Source: Glandiceps talaboti (taxonomy: Eukaryota > Hemichordata > Enteropneusta > Spengelidae). Taken from it: 64,000 nucleotides of DNA. Positions 49,101 through 61,743 of the stretch are shown here, in pieces. The stretch is from contig NC_135549.1 in assembly GCF_964340395.1 (NCBI RefSeq), forward strand, positions 32,537,332 to 32,601,331, written 5' to 3'. The translations under genes were made by a program, and so were the position numbers. The notes beneath the pieces are model-generated. The model made no database searches and was not told the DNA's origin. It was given only the letters and a program-made list of their open reading frames with translations. The stretch's first letter is position 1, and each line of letters opens with the position of its first letter.

Positions 49101-52100
49101 TACTACATTACATATAGTTCTTTACTCCAGTGAAAATGGTTACTTCATCCGATCTAATCTTTGGAATGGCCTTAAATGGGAAGTGGTATCCTGCTGTTTG
49201 CAAAACATCTTGTCAAGTTGTATGAATCAAATCTATCTGTACAATCAATTTAGTCGAACTAGTTAACAAAGGCGATCCGGCCCGGTATTTTTCAGGTAAA
49301 CAAAAATCATCCGATCAAAGTGTGACATGTTGCTGATGAGCCTACACCCAGTCACGAAATGTCTCCCATTTCAAAAAAGAAAGTGAAACCAGACATACCA
49401 GTATTAGTAATCAATGTGACTTGACGGGTAAATTCAGTGTTGTTGTGCTCTGTTGGTTTTCAATAAAAGTATTTTTCTGAGTTAAAATGGTTTTCTATTT
49501 TTTTATAATTCAGTATTATATTGCTACGTTGTTTGAAAGTGGAAGTATACAGTAGGAGTCTGAAACGATTTTCAATTTTAGGTCAGTTAAGTTAGATGGG
49601 GGGGGGGGGGTGGGGGGGGGGGGTCTGGGACCTAACTTAAGCAATTAAGTTAGATATATTATATTGAACTTTTGATGTTGCCCCTAACCATTCACTAACT
49701 GACATGAGTTCCTTACCTAAAATCTGCTCAATCTCTACAAGCTTATTACCAGAAATTAACAAGGCGGAGTCATCAGCATACAGGAAAAGTTTACAGCTGA
49801 CAGCAATTTCCATATCATTAACATAAATTAAAAACAACAGTAGCCCCAAAATGGAACCTTGTGGAACACCACAACAAATATTTTCAACATCGGACAAAAC
49901 ACCTGACACATCTACAAGTTGCTTTCTATCGGTCAAGTAAGATGAAAACCATTTTACAGCTGAGTCATCCATACCTATGGCTTGTAATTTACCTAACAAA
50001 ATCTCAGGGTTCACCGTGTCAAAAGCTTTCTGTAAGTCCAACATGGCCATTCCTACATATTTCCCCTTATCCATCTCCATACATATGTGATCTGTTAAGA
50101 CCATTAAACACGTATCGGTAGAATAAGACGAACGAAACCCAGATTGATACATATACAGAAGGTTCGAATCTTCAACATACTTAGACACCTGATCATGTAT
50201 GACTGTGTGTGTCCGTGCTTGCGTGCGTCTGGAACCATATCTTGGACATTCATTGACCGATTTCATTCAAACTTAGTAAATGGATAATGAACTTGGAGCC
50301 ATTTTTGGATAAAAAAATGTGATTTTTGGTCAAAAAACATAAACTCCAAAACTACTGGGCAGATTGGCCTGAAATTTGGTTGGAATGTTCTTAGAAGTGT
50401 TATTCTGCAGATTTTCTGTAAAACATTTTGGCCCTACCAACAATAACTATGCCCATAGCAACTACCAAATGGCTGTGTTTTGGTCAAACAACAACCTCAT
50501 CAGGTAGGCAAGTGAATAACATTCACGTATACATGTATGCAAATATCCTTAGCAACCATGACCACACCCATAGCAACAGCCAAATGCAATTTAGCTGATG
50601 TAGAGCCACTTTTAGGTCAAGAAATGTTATTGTTGGTCAAAAAAAAATTTAAACTCCAAAACCACTGGTTTGAAATTTGGTGGGAATGTTCTTAGAGATG
50701 ATATTCTGCAGATTTTCTGTAAAACATTTTGGCCATAGCAACAATGACCATGCCCATACCAACAACCAAATGGCAACATCATCATTGAGGCAAGTACATT
50801 GTAAGTAGACATTCTAAAAATGTAAGCAAATATCCTTAGCAAGCATGACCACGCCCATAGCAACAGCCAAATGGTGGTGTTTTTTTACAAAGATAACAGG
50901 GATTTTTAGACAAGAGAACAAACACTTTAAAAATGTATGCAAATGAACCTAGTAACAAGACCATGCCCATAGCAATAGCCAAATGATCATGTATATCGCA
51001 AATATAAAAACATTGATTAATAGGCAATTGAATAAACATTCAAGAAAGGTATGTAAATATGCCTAGCAACAACACCACACCCATAGCAACAGCCAAATGA
51101 TCACTTATATTGAAAAAATAACAATAGGGATTAGTAGACAAATAAATAAACATTCAAAAAAAAGGTTTGCAAATATTCAGTCAATTATACAGTAGTGCTA
51201 CTAAAATGTGATTGGTACTATATTTCATACAATCTTATACATCATGACTGGTAACAATCCCCTGAAAACATCCATTGTGGGAGGGGGCTGAGTCATCTCC
51301 GATTACTGGTTGTTATATTACCAATGTAAATTATTAGATACGTGGTCAGAATGTTATGTTTACCGAGTTATTTATGTAAATTGCCAGATACATAGCCAGA
51401 ATGTTATGTTTACCATGTAATTAATGTAAATTGCTAGATACATAGCCAGAATGTTATGTTTACCAAGTTATTTATGTAAATTGCTAGATACATAGCCAGA
51501 ATGTAATGTTTACCATGTAATTAATGTAAATTGCCAGATACATAGCCAGAATGTTATGTTTACCATGTAATTAATGTAAATTGCTAGATACATAGCCAGA
51601 ATGTTATGTTTACCATGTAATTAATGTAAATTGCTAGATACATAGCCAGAATGTTATGTTTACCATGTAATTAATGTAAATTGCTAGATACATAGCCAGA
51701 ATGTTATGTTTACCAAGTTATTTATGTAAATTGCCAGATACATAGCCAGAATGTTATGTTTACCATGTAATTAATGTAAATTGCTAGATACATAGCCAGA
51801 ATGTTATGTTTACCATGTAATTAATGTAAATTGCTAGATACATAGCCAGAATGTTATGTTTACCAAGTTATTTATGTAAATTGCTAGATACATAGCCAGA
51901 ATGTTATGTTTACCATGTAATTAATGTAAATTATTAGATACGTGGCCAGAATGTTATGTTTACCATGTAATTAATGTAAATTGCTAGATACATAGCCAGA
52001 ATGTTATGTTTACCATGTAATTAATGTAAATTGCTAGATACATAGCCAGAATGTTATGTTTACCATGTAATTAATGTAAATTGCTAGATACATAGCCAGA

Positions 52101-55100
52101 ATGTTATGTTTACCATGTAATTATTTATGTAAATTGCTAGATACATAGCCAGAATGTAATGTTTACCATGTAATTAATGTAAATTGCCAGATACATAGCC
52201 AGAATGTTATGTTTACCATGTAATTTATGTAAATTGCTAGATACATAGCCAGAATGTTATGTTTACCATGTAATTTATGTAAATTGCTAGATACATAGCC
52301 AGAATGTTATGTTTACCAAGTTATTTATGTAAATTGCTAGATACATAGCCAGAATGTTATGTTTACCAAGTTATTTATGTAAATTGCTAGATACATAGCC
52401 AGAATGTTATGTTTACCATGTAATTAATGTAAATTGCTAGATACATAGCCAGAATGTTATGTTTACCATGTAATTTATGTAAATTGCTAGATACATAGCC
52501 AGAATGTTATGTTTACCAAGTTATGTAAATTGCTAGATACATAGCCAGAATGTTATGTTTACCATGTAATTATTTATGTAAATTGCTAGATACATAGCCA
52601 GAATGTTATGTTTACCATGTAATTATTTATGTAAATTACTAGATACATAGCCAGAATGTTATGTTTACCATGTAATTATTTATGTAAATTGCTAGATACA
52701 TAGCCAGAATGTTATGTTTACCATGTAATTATTTATGTAAATTACTAGATACATGGCGAGAATGTTACATGTATGTTTACCAAGTAATTAATGTAAATTA
52801 CCAAATACATAGCCAGAATATTATGTTTACCAAGTAATTATTTAAATGTGAATTACTAGATACATGGCCAGAATGTTATGTTTACCAAGTTATTTATGTA
52901 AATTACTAGATACATAGCCAGAATGTAATGTTTACCAAGTTATTTATGTAAATTACTAGATACATAGCCAGAATGTAACATGTTTGTTTACCAAGTTATT
53001 AATGTAAATACATGCTGTAAAAACACTAATTAGGACGTGTATTTTTTTATGAGTTTGCACTCTCTTGAAACAATAGGCGGGATTTAAATAGGCGGATTCT
53101 CAAAAGAGAGCACAAAGGGTATGAATTACAAAGCTCATTGTTGTACGTCATGTGTGACATGCCGCAATCACCTTTGTAAAAACTGTGCTAACACCTCTGT
53201 AACTGATCATTATTGTGTGTGAGGCCCTGCAACGAGAGTGTTACTTTGTAACAATTAAATGTTCTCACTGCCGCATGTTGAAAGATTATTTTTCTGTAAA
53301 CAAACATAAACCGATGTGCTGCTGAAAAGGAATATGTTTTTCACATCCGGAACATCAGAAGACAATTTGCTATAAATAAAGTTTGAGTTTAGCCATTGCT
53401 ATCACTACTACTGATTACTAGTGAAGTGCAAGTATGTCTTCCTTAGGTATCAGCCATCTTCGTTCAGAAAAATTATCAGCCGCCGTCAGACCCGTTTCAG
53501 CCTGATCCAAACAACCAAGATGACGTAGATAAATGTGGCATTTCCCCAGAGGCGATGGTTATCATCAATGACGCAGTGACTGCCACAACTAGAAAACGAA
53601 AACATGGCACCTACCAAAACTATGACGATGATCAGGAAAAGAAAATTGCCCGATACTCTATCCTAAATGGTAATGCTAACGCAGTGCGACATTTCAACAA
53701 GCAACTCGAAAAACCTATCAATGAAAGTATGATCCGTGGAATGAAGAAATGGTATTCAAAAACCGTCATCAACAACACCGAAAACATCGCAGCACCAACA
53801 ACCTGTGGCCGACCTATTTTACTTGGCAGAGAACTCGATTCTAAAGTACAGGCCTACATCAAGCAACTACGTATAGAAGGTGGTGTAGTCAACACATCGA
53901 TTGCCCTTGGTATTGCTAAAGGCCTGATCATCAGTGAAAACCGGAGTCTGATGTCCGTATTTGGTGGTCATATCACACTGAATAAAGAGTGGGCTCGATC
54001 ATTGCTATGAAGTATGGGGTATGCCAAGGCACCAAAGCAGCTAAGAAAATCGTTGGTGACGACTTCAAGGAACTCAAAGTCGGCTTTCTTCAGAGAATCA
54101 AGACAGCAATTACAGAACACAACATTCCGCCACAACTTGTCATCAACTGGGATCAGACGGGCATTTCCATAATTCCTGCTGGTGAATGGACGATGGAGTT
54201 AGAGGGGGCAAATCAAGTTCCGATCTCTGGTCTCGACGACAAATGCCAGATCATCACTCTTATATTTACTTGTTCATCCGATGGCCACTTCCTTCCACCG
54301 CAGCTGCTTTATCAAGGCAAAACAGATCACTGTCACCCATCATACACATTTCCGGCTAGTTGGGACATCCACCACACCGAGAGTCATTAGTCAACGGAAG
54401 CGTCAATGCTATGATATGTCGAAAAGGTCATCGTCCCCCCCCCCCCCCCATAAAAGAGACACAAGACATCTGGATCAAAAAGCAGTTGCAATTTTCGACC
54501 TGTACAAAGCTCATCGTACTGACTCATTACTTCAGAAACTCCACAATCTCAACATTTCTCCCATTTTTGTTCCCGCATCGTGTACAGATCAGCTTCAGCC
54601 TCTAGATTTGTCAGTAAACAAGGTTTTCAAGGACCTTCTGAAGAGTGAGTTTCAGAAGTGGTACACCGACAAAGTGTGTGCATCTTTGACAGAGGAAAGC
54701 GACATGATATTTGATATTATACTCTCATACCTGAAGCCAATCCATGCTAAGTGGTTAGTGTCAGCAGTTCAAGAATTGTCTCGTCATGGTATTAGGACAG
54801 TGTTCTATGACATACATGTGCATATCCATTTTCATCGTGATACGATCCAATATGGCTGCCTGGCAGCCATTTTGTTTGTGAATTTTCCATGTCCAAAGCC
54901 ATAACTGAGACTCCATTTTCATCGTGATATGATCCCCCATACCCAACCAATCCTTTATTGTTGGAGGCATATTCCATGTCCAACAAGCACACACAACATA
55001 TCTAAGTCTGTTTGTTTTAGGTTCACAAATGTTGTTGCGTGATCAGAGTATAGTGATAATTCCTTAAAACCCAATTATAGCGGGGACTATGTCATTCTCA

Positions 55101-58100
55101 ATGACTTGTTTGTGATATTGCTAGTGCTAGGCTGCCTTTGTAGATGTCGCAAAACAATCTTAATCTATAGTTTCAACTTTCATTTTGTTATACAGTGTGG
55201 CCATTATTGCAGTGATCGTGGTGAGCATCATTGTGGTGGTTATTATTGGCATCATTGTCTGTATTTGTGTGTGCTGTTGCCAATGTTGTCGTACCAGGAC
55301 TACTACCAGATATGTACACACCAGTGGTATAGGTAAGTTTATCAAGTTAACACCAGATATGTACACACCAGTGGTATAGGTAAGTTTATCAAATTAACAT
55401 CAGGTATGTATCACACCAGTGGTATAGGTAAGTTTATCAAGTTAACACCAGATATGTACACACCAGTGGTATAGGTAAGTTTATCAAATTAACATTAGGT
55501 ATGTAACACACCAGTGGTATAGGTAAGTTTATCAAGTTAACATCAGGTATGTAACACACCAGTGGTATAGGTAAGTTTATCAAATTAACATCAGGTATGT
55601 AACACACCAGTGGTATAGGTAAGTTTATCAAATTAACATTAGGTATGTAACACACCAGTGGTATAGGTAAGTTTATCAAGTTAACATCAGGTATGTAACA
55701 CAAAAACACAATGACCCCCCTACCCCATCTGTTGACAAGAAACACTCTTTTTGTTCTTGCAAAAGATACTCTATTCTCAAATACTGCACACTGCATAGTT
55801 AATTTTACATGTTACATTTTCAGTGATTTTAAGTATATCTGGTAAATTGCTAACCAAAATCCATTGTTTCACATGTATAAAGCTCTTTAGACAGGAACCC
55901 TATGAGAAGTATGATTGTCTGTTCACGGACGTACAAAATATTCATGTTTTAGTAACCAAAAGTTCTAGGATATCTCTTCGATTGAGTGAACTATTGATAT
56001 TGATTAATTCAGTTAATTATCAAGTACAATATTAGAAATTGAGTTAATATACTTGTAAACCCATGTCCGTAACTGTCACACATAATGACAGATGTACTTG
56101 CATCATATAATGAATTGTTCACATCATATAAAGATATATTCACATAGACTTAACACAGCTGCGGCTTTCCATACACGTACATTGTTCCTCAAGGCACTTG
56201 TTTGTCCTGTTCATAATTGTTCAGTTTAATCATGGCATTGACTCAAAACACCACCCCACCCCCCATTCATTGACCACACTGCTAATTTTAACCAAAATAT
56301 TTTTGAAAGGTTTTAAATAATGAAATGTGATAAATGTCATTGGTTTCAAAACAGAAATTAAAAAATGTCATAAAAATGTTTTCTGTACTACAGCAGTTTC
56401 TAAACTAAATTACTAATTTAATTCACTTACTATTAGCTATGTTGTCCAGTATATTGCTGGCAACATGATAGCCTTGAAAATAAATACATTCTAACACCAA
56501 GGAAATGTAATATTATGATTGGCTGATAAAAAATTTTACTCACGGTATACAGTCACTCAATGTGGATACTAGATATTCCAGGGGAGAAGTAAAATCTAAT
56601 TTTCCTCCTAACTTTGCACCCTGTCAGTACCATAGAAGTCTTGGCTACAGTAAGTAGTCCTTTACTAGATCATCATCAAACAAGTCTGTGTTTATAACTT
56701 TGTTTATCACTCAGTCATTCACATAATATATATTCTCCGAGAATCCAATTAATATTGTGTTCACCTTGGAATATATTTCTTTCTTGGAAGTTTATGGTGT
56801 AAAACAATAGCAAGACAAAAGGGGGTTCACAGTTAGCCTGGTAACATGTATTAAACTTGGTGATGGTCACAGGTAGCAGAGAAGAAGTGAAACACAAACA
56901 CAGAAAAGTAATGTTTGATAAGACATGTAGTTTGTACTATATCTATGCCAAGTAACAGTTCAATAGTTTGTACATGTATGATAAATCAACACATTAGGGG
57001 TGAGATCAGTAGGTAAAAAAACGTATTCTTTTAGTAAGGCCTCAGAACCCCTTTCCCATCCCCTTCTAACTAAATTGGTAAAATTGTTGCACATAGCACA
57101 ATCAATTTCAAATCAGTATGTAGTATTATGTAGTGCTATGAATACAAAGCCAGTATGTAGTGAGGAAAAATAGCTCTTTTATTGGCACAATAAAAGTATT
57201 TTAGTGCCATGCATAACAATTTTTTTCCCATTTTCCAATGACATTTTTAGAATTGTTTGTTTTGGGGTACAAAACAGACTTCAAATTCATTATAAAAAAC
57301 CACCTCTCACCCCGACCCCACACTAAAAGAATTTAGTTTTTACCCTACATTGAACTATTGATCTCAACCATAAATAAATTTCAGACTTCTAATGGAGATG
57401 ATTGCAGTTATCATACATTAGATGAACAAACATATATAGGAACTAGACTAAATATATTCCAGTATTCCAGTCTACACGTACATTTCTTCAATACTTCCAA
57501 CGGTAACAGTATTTAAAGTTTATATTTACATCTTATGAAGACTTGTTCTTAGCTTGGACGTTTATTGTAGGAGCTGCGACGGGTTATTTTCGATTCTACT
57601 GCCAGGTCCTCCACCTTCGAGACTGTGCTTTTGGATATCACCTGCGTCACCTGTTGTCCGCGTTGTACGAAACGGTCAGTTTACCTGTGGACACTATGAC
57701 GATGATTAACTGTGACATTTGTTTCAAGAACATAACTGAGCACTCTACCATCTTTCAGTGTTTATACTGCGAACATTGCTACTTGTGTAATTTGTGTTTT
57801 TATTCAACCAAAATTGAAGAAGAAGACTATCCGGTCTACGGTTACGGTAGTAAGGTAGTCACTTCCACACACAACGGTCACGTAGGCCTAGGTCATCGCT
57901 TCAGAATTATACAGGTACTAATCTATTCACCGTCTTCCAAAAAGCCTTTGGCTTTTTAAGTTGCCATATATACTTAAATACGTTTACAATCAATTTCAAC
58001 ATTTACCAAAGTTACCAAGATTAGTTTACGATTATGGCGCCGACCACACTGGCTAGTAGACTGTGCTACCTTTATATGACTGGCTTTTTACTGTCGTGTG

Positions 58101-61100
58101 TTTTGGCCAGTAAGTCGTGTAATAATGCCAATGGAGTTGTATCATCTCGAACATTGGAAGACTCGTATGAATCTTTCGTGGTAAAAATCCATGACTCAAA
58201 TGCTAATCCATATGGTCTTCAAACAATATTAACACATCTGGTTGGACTGCCGATTACATCAACGAGGAAGTTAAGACACAGGGAAGTTTATGGTCGTCAG
58301 ATCTGGCTTTATTACAACATAATTGTATTATTACTATCGGGAGATGTACATCACAATCCTGGCCCTTGTACAAACTGTGGTGAACCTATACAGTACTTTG
58401 AATCGGATCTCGAGTGTTTTGCATGTGGCAATGATTTCCATCTGACTTGCATTGATATTAATATACATGAATTAGCAGATACTTGGTCAGGAGAAGGGCT
58501 TTGGATGTGTGATGAATGCTCACCGAGAACAGGTGCAGAGGTGAGTAATGCCGACTGGGACATTAATGCAAATCAGGACATGAACAACACCTGTGATCCT
58601 AGCAGCGTCAGAAATCGAGATTTTGTGGATCCCTTCTCCCAGTTCTATAGAAAGGGCATTAAAATGCTGCATCTAAATGTTCGTTCCATGAAAAACAAAT
58701 TCGATGAATTAAAGGCTATCTTGACTGATGAAAATAACAAAATAACAATTGCTGGTTTCACAGAAACATGGTTAGACTATCGATATTGTGATAATGAACT
58801 TAATGTAATTGGATATTCCTTAATTAGACGAGACAGGGGTGAAGTGAACAATACTAAAGATTATGGTGGAGGTGTGGCTGTTTATATTCGCGAGAATATA
58901 GCCTTCCATAGACGGAATGATCTGGAGCAAAACAATATTGAAATGATTGCATTTGAAATCGATTCTTCAAAGTCGAAACCTGTCATAGTTATTTTTATTT
59001 ACAGGCCACCTAGTGATGATTTGAATACATGGGCAGCCAGCTTTAGTGAAAGTTTGACTATGATTGCCAGAGAAAATAAAGAGCATGTTATACTAGGTGA
59101 CTTTAACATAGACCTTAGGAGTACCGACAACAAGGCAACATGCTGGCTGGACTTCATGGAAAATGAGTACGATCTTACACAACTAATAACTGAACCTACA
59201 AGGGTTACGTCGACTACAGATTCATTAATCGATCATATATTCGTATCTCATCCTGAAAATATCACTCAAAGCTTTGTTGCAAACTTTTCGATTAGCGATC
59301 ACGATCCTATATGTGTCACGAGAAAACTTGCAACGACCAATAAGAATGCAGACACTATTAAGTACAGGTGTCTAAAGAATTTTTCCGAATTAAAGTTTCG
59401 TGCTGAGTTGCAAGCCCAGCCATGGTCTGTAATAGAAACATTCGACGATCCCGAAGAGTGTCTTGCTACGTGGATGCAGTTATTTGGTAGTGTCCTGGAT
59501 TCGCATGCTCCATTTAAGGACAAAAGGGTCAAATACAAACGGCTACCTGACTGGTGGACTGACGAGATATCCCAGGCAAGGTCAAATCGTGATAAAGCAA
59601 ATAGAAAAACGGGCTCTGAAGTCTATAAATATTGGAGAAATAAAGTAAAATCTCTCATCTACCAGGCGAAATGCTCCTACTATCAGTCAGCTTTGAAAAA
59701 AGGAACTTGTTCCATCAAGGAATTCTGGAAACATCTTGGAGATCTAGTTCCTGGCAAGACATCTCAACGATTTTCAAATATTAACATTGACGGGGACATC
59801 TTAACTGATCCAAAATCAGTTGCAGATGGTTTAAATCTTTGGTTCACATCTGTTGTTGAAAAATATGTGACCAAATTCAATCAAAGGTCTAATGTATCCA
59901 TGGATAAGCTTAGGGACTTTGTGTCTGAAAAACAATCCGACTTATGTTTTGACATTCCTGAAGTGACAGTAGATTTTATAGAAAAGCAACTAAGATCGTT
60001 AGACCCAAGAAAAACTTCAGGTCTAGATGGGATTCATTCTAAATTTCTCGTGATATCTGCTGATATTATTGCTCCATCTTTGACTGCAATTTTCAATAGG
60101 TTCATTCGCTCGGGTAGTTTTCCCAGTATATGGAAAGAAGCCAAAGTGACACCTTTGTATAAGGGCGGTATTGCAAGTGACCCTAGTAATTACCGTCCAG
60201 TAAGTGTTCTTCCAATACTGTCAAAATTGTTTGAGCGACATATCCATCAACACCTTATCACTTATTTGGACCACAATGAACTACTTCATGATAAACAGTC
60301 TGGGTTTCGTACTTTTCATTCTTGTCAAACGGCATTAACTGCATTATTAGACTCTTGGTGTAATCACATTGACAACAAAGATCTGGTTGGTGTAGTCTTC
60401 CTTGATTTGAGGAAGGCGTTTGACCTTGTGAATCATGAAATATTATTTGATAAATTGCATATTTATGGTGTTAATAAAACATCCTTGAATTTATTCAACT
60501 CATATCTCGTGAATAGGAAGCAACGGGTTTCTATAAATGGTTGTATTTCTGATAGCGTTCCCCTAGAGGTTGGGTTACCCCAAGGATCGATATTAGGACC
60601 GCTTCTGTTTCTCTTGTATATCAACGATTTGCCACTTTGTACTTCGAATTGTGAAATCGATATGTTTGCTGACGATTCTACGATTCATACGTCGGCACAG
60701 TCAGTGACAGATCTTGAGTACAAGTTAAACGGTGCTCTTGGTGGTATTAGTGATTGGTGTACTGAAAACAAAATGTGCCCTAACATTGACAAGACAAAAT
60801 GTATGCTAATTACAACTAGACAGAAACGAACACACTTGTCACGTAGTGACTTGAATGTGAAACTGGGTGATTATGATATTGAAAATGTTCTAAGTGAAAA
60901 GTTGTTGGGAATAGTCATAAACAATGATTTGTCATGGTCTTCACATGTAAACAATATTGTGAAGAAAATTAAATCTAAGTTATATCTCTTGGCGCGAATA
61001 AAGTGCTTCCTTCCAGAATCGGCACGGCGGCAATACTATAATAGCTTTATTTTACCTCACTTTGATTACTGTCAAGCAGTATGGGGCTGCTGCAGCAAGA

Positions 61101-61710
61101 TCGACAACACCCGATTAAATAGTTTACTGAAACGTTCCATGAGGCTTATTTTAAATTGCGACGCCGGCATATCTCCCACCGAGATGCTAATCAGGCTAAA
61201 CTGGTATCCACTCTCCTATCGTTACAAATTTAATAATGTTGTTTCAGTTTATAAAGCATTACAAGGCCAATATCCCACTTATATCAGTCGATTACTTTCA
61301 CCATATAGACCTAGTCGGTCTTTGCGCTCAGTTACAAATCACTCGTTACTAGTCCCATTTGCCAGAACAAATGTTTTTAAGGAATCATTTCGAGTAGCAG
61401 CGCCTACACTCTACAATCAACTACCGGCTGCAATAAGATCTATTACTAATATTAGAAGTTTCAAAATTGCGTGTCATAAACATTACTTTCAGGGTTTCAT
61501 AGATGACAATGTAAATTTTTAGTATGGTCGTATTTTTTCTGTCACTTGCTGTCTGTATTTTGTCTGTTGGACGTTTTGTGCCGTTATTGCATTTTTTTGC
61601 AATTTGTATGTAGTCTCCTTTTCTGCCATTGTATTTTAATTTGTTCTTTTTTGTTCTCGACCCTCATGAAAAAAGGCTGTTACCTATGAGGCTATCGAGT
61701 TTAAATAAAG

Positions 61711-61743
<33 letters not shown>

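Larger units (their letters stand above)
57250..61741 (+). mobile_element. Near-intact CR1/L2-type LINE
   Basis: Contains a 5' leader, a small zinc-finger ORF (57696-57959), an uninterrupted 1162-codon ORF2 (58034-61522), a 219-bp 3' UTR with a short hairpin (GAGG..CCTC type around 61665-61690), AATAAAG and a 3' (TTA)n tail. It sits within the second Harbinger-like copy. The exact 5' end and target duplication cannot be fixed from this one copy. With no stops in ORF2 it may be recently active. Confidence 0.85.

Noticed and set aside
50220-51180. Repeated GTTGCTATGG-like strings as RFX X-boxes
   Set aside because: Only half sites, and they are an intrinsic part of a dispersed/tandem repeat unit; no supporting context.
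55437-55796. 119-codon minus-strand ORF with NLINLPIPLVCYIPDV repeats
   Set aside because: Antisense reading of the exon-derived minisatellite; repetition is due to the DNA unit.
59299-59538. Minus-strand ORF inside LINE ORF2
   Set aside because: Antisense shadow of the endonuclease/linker region.
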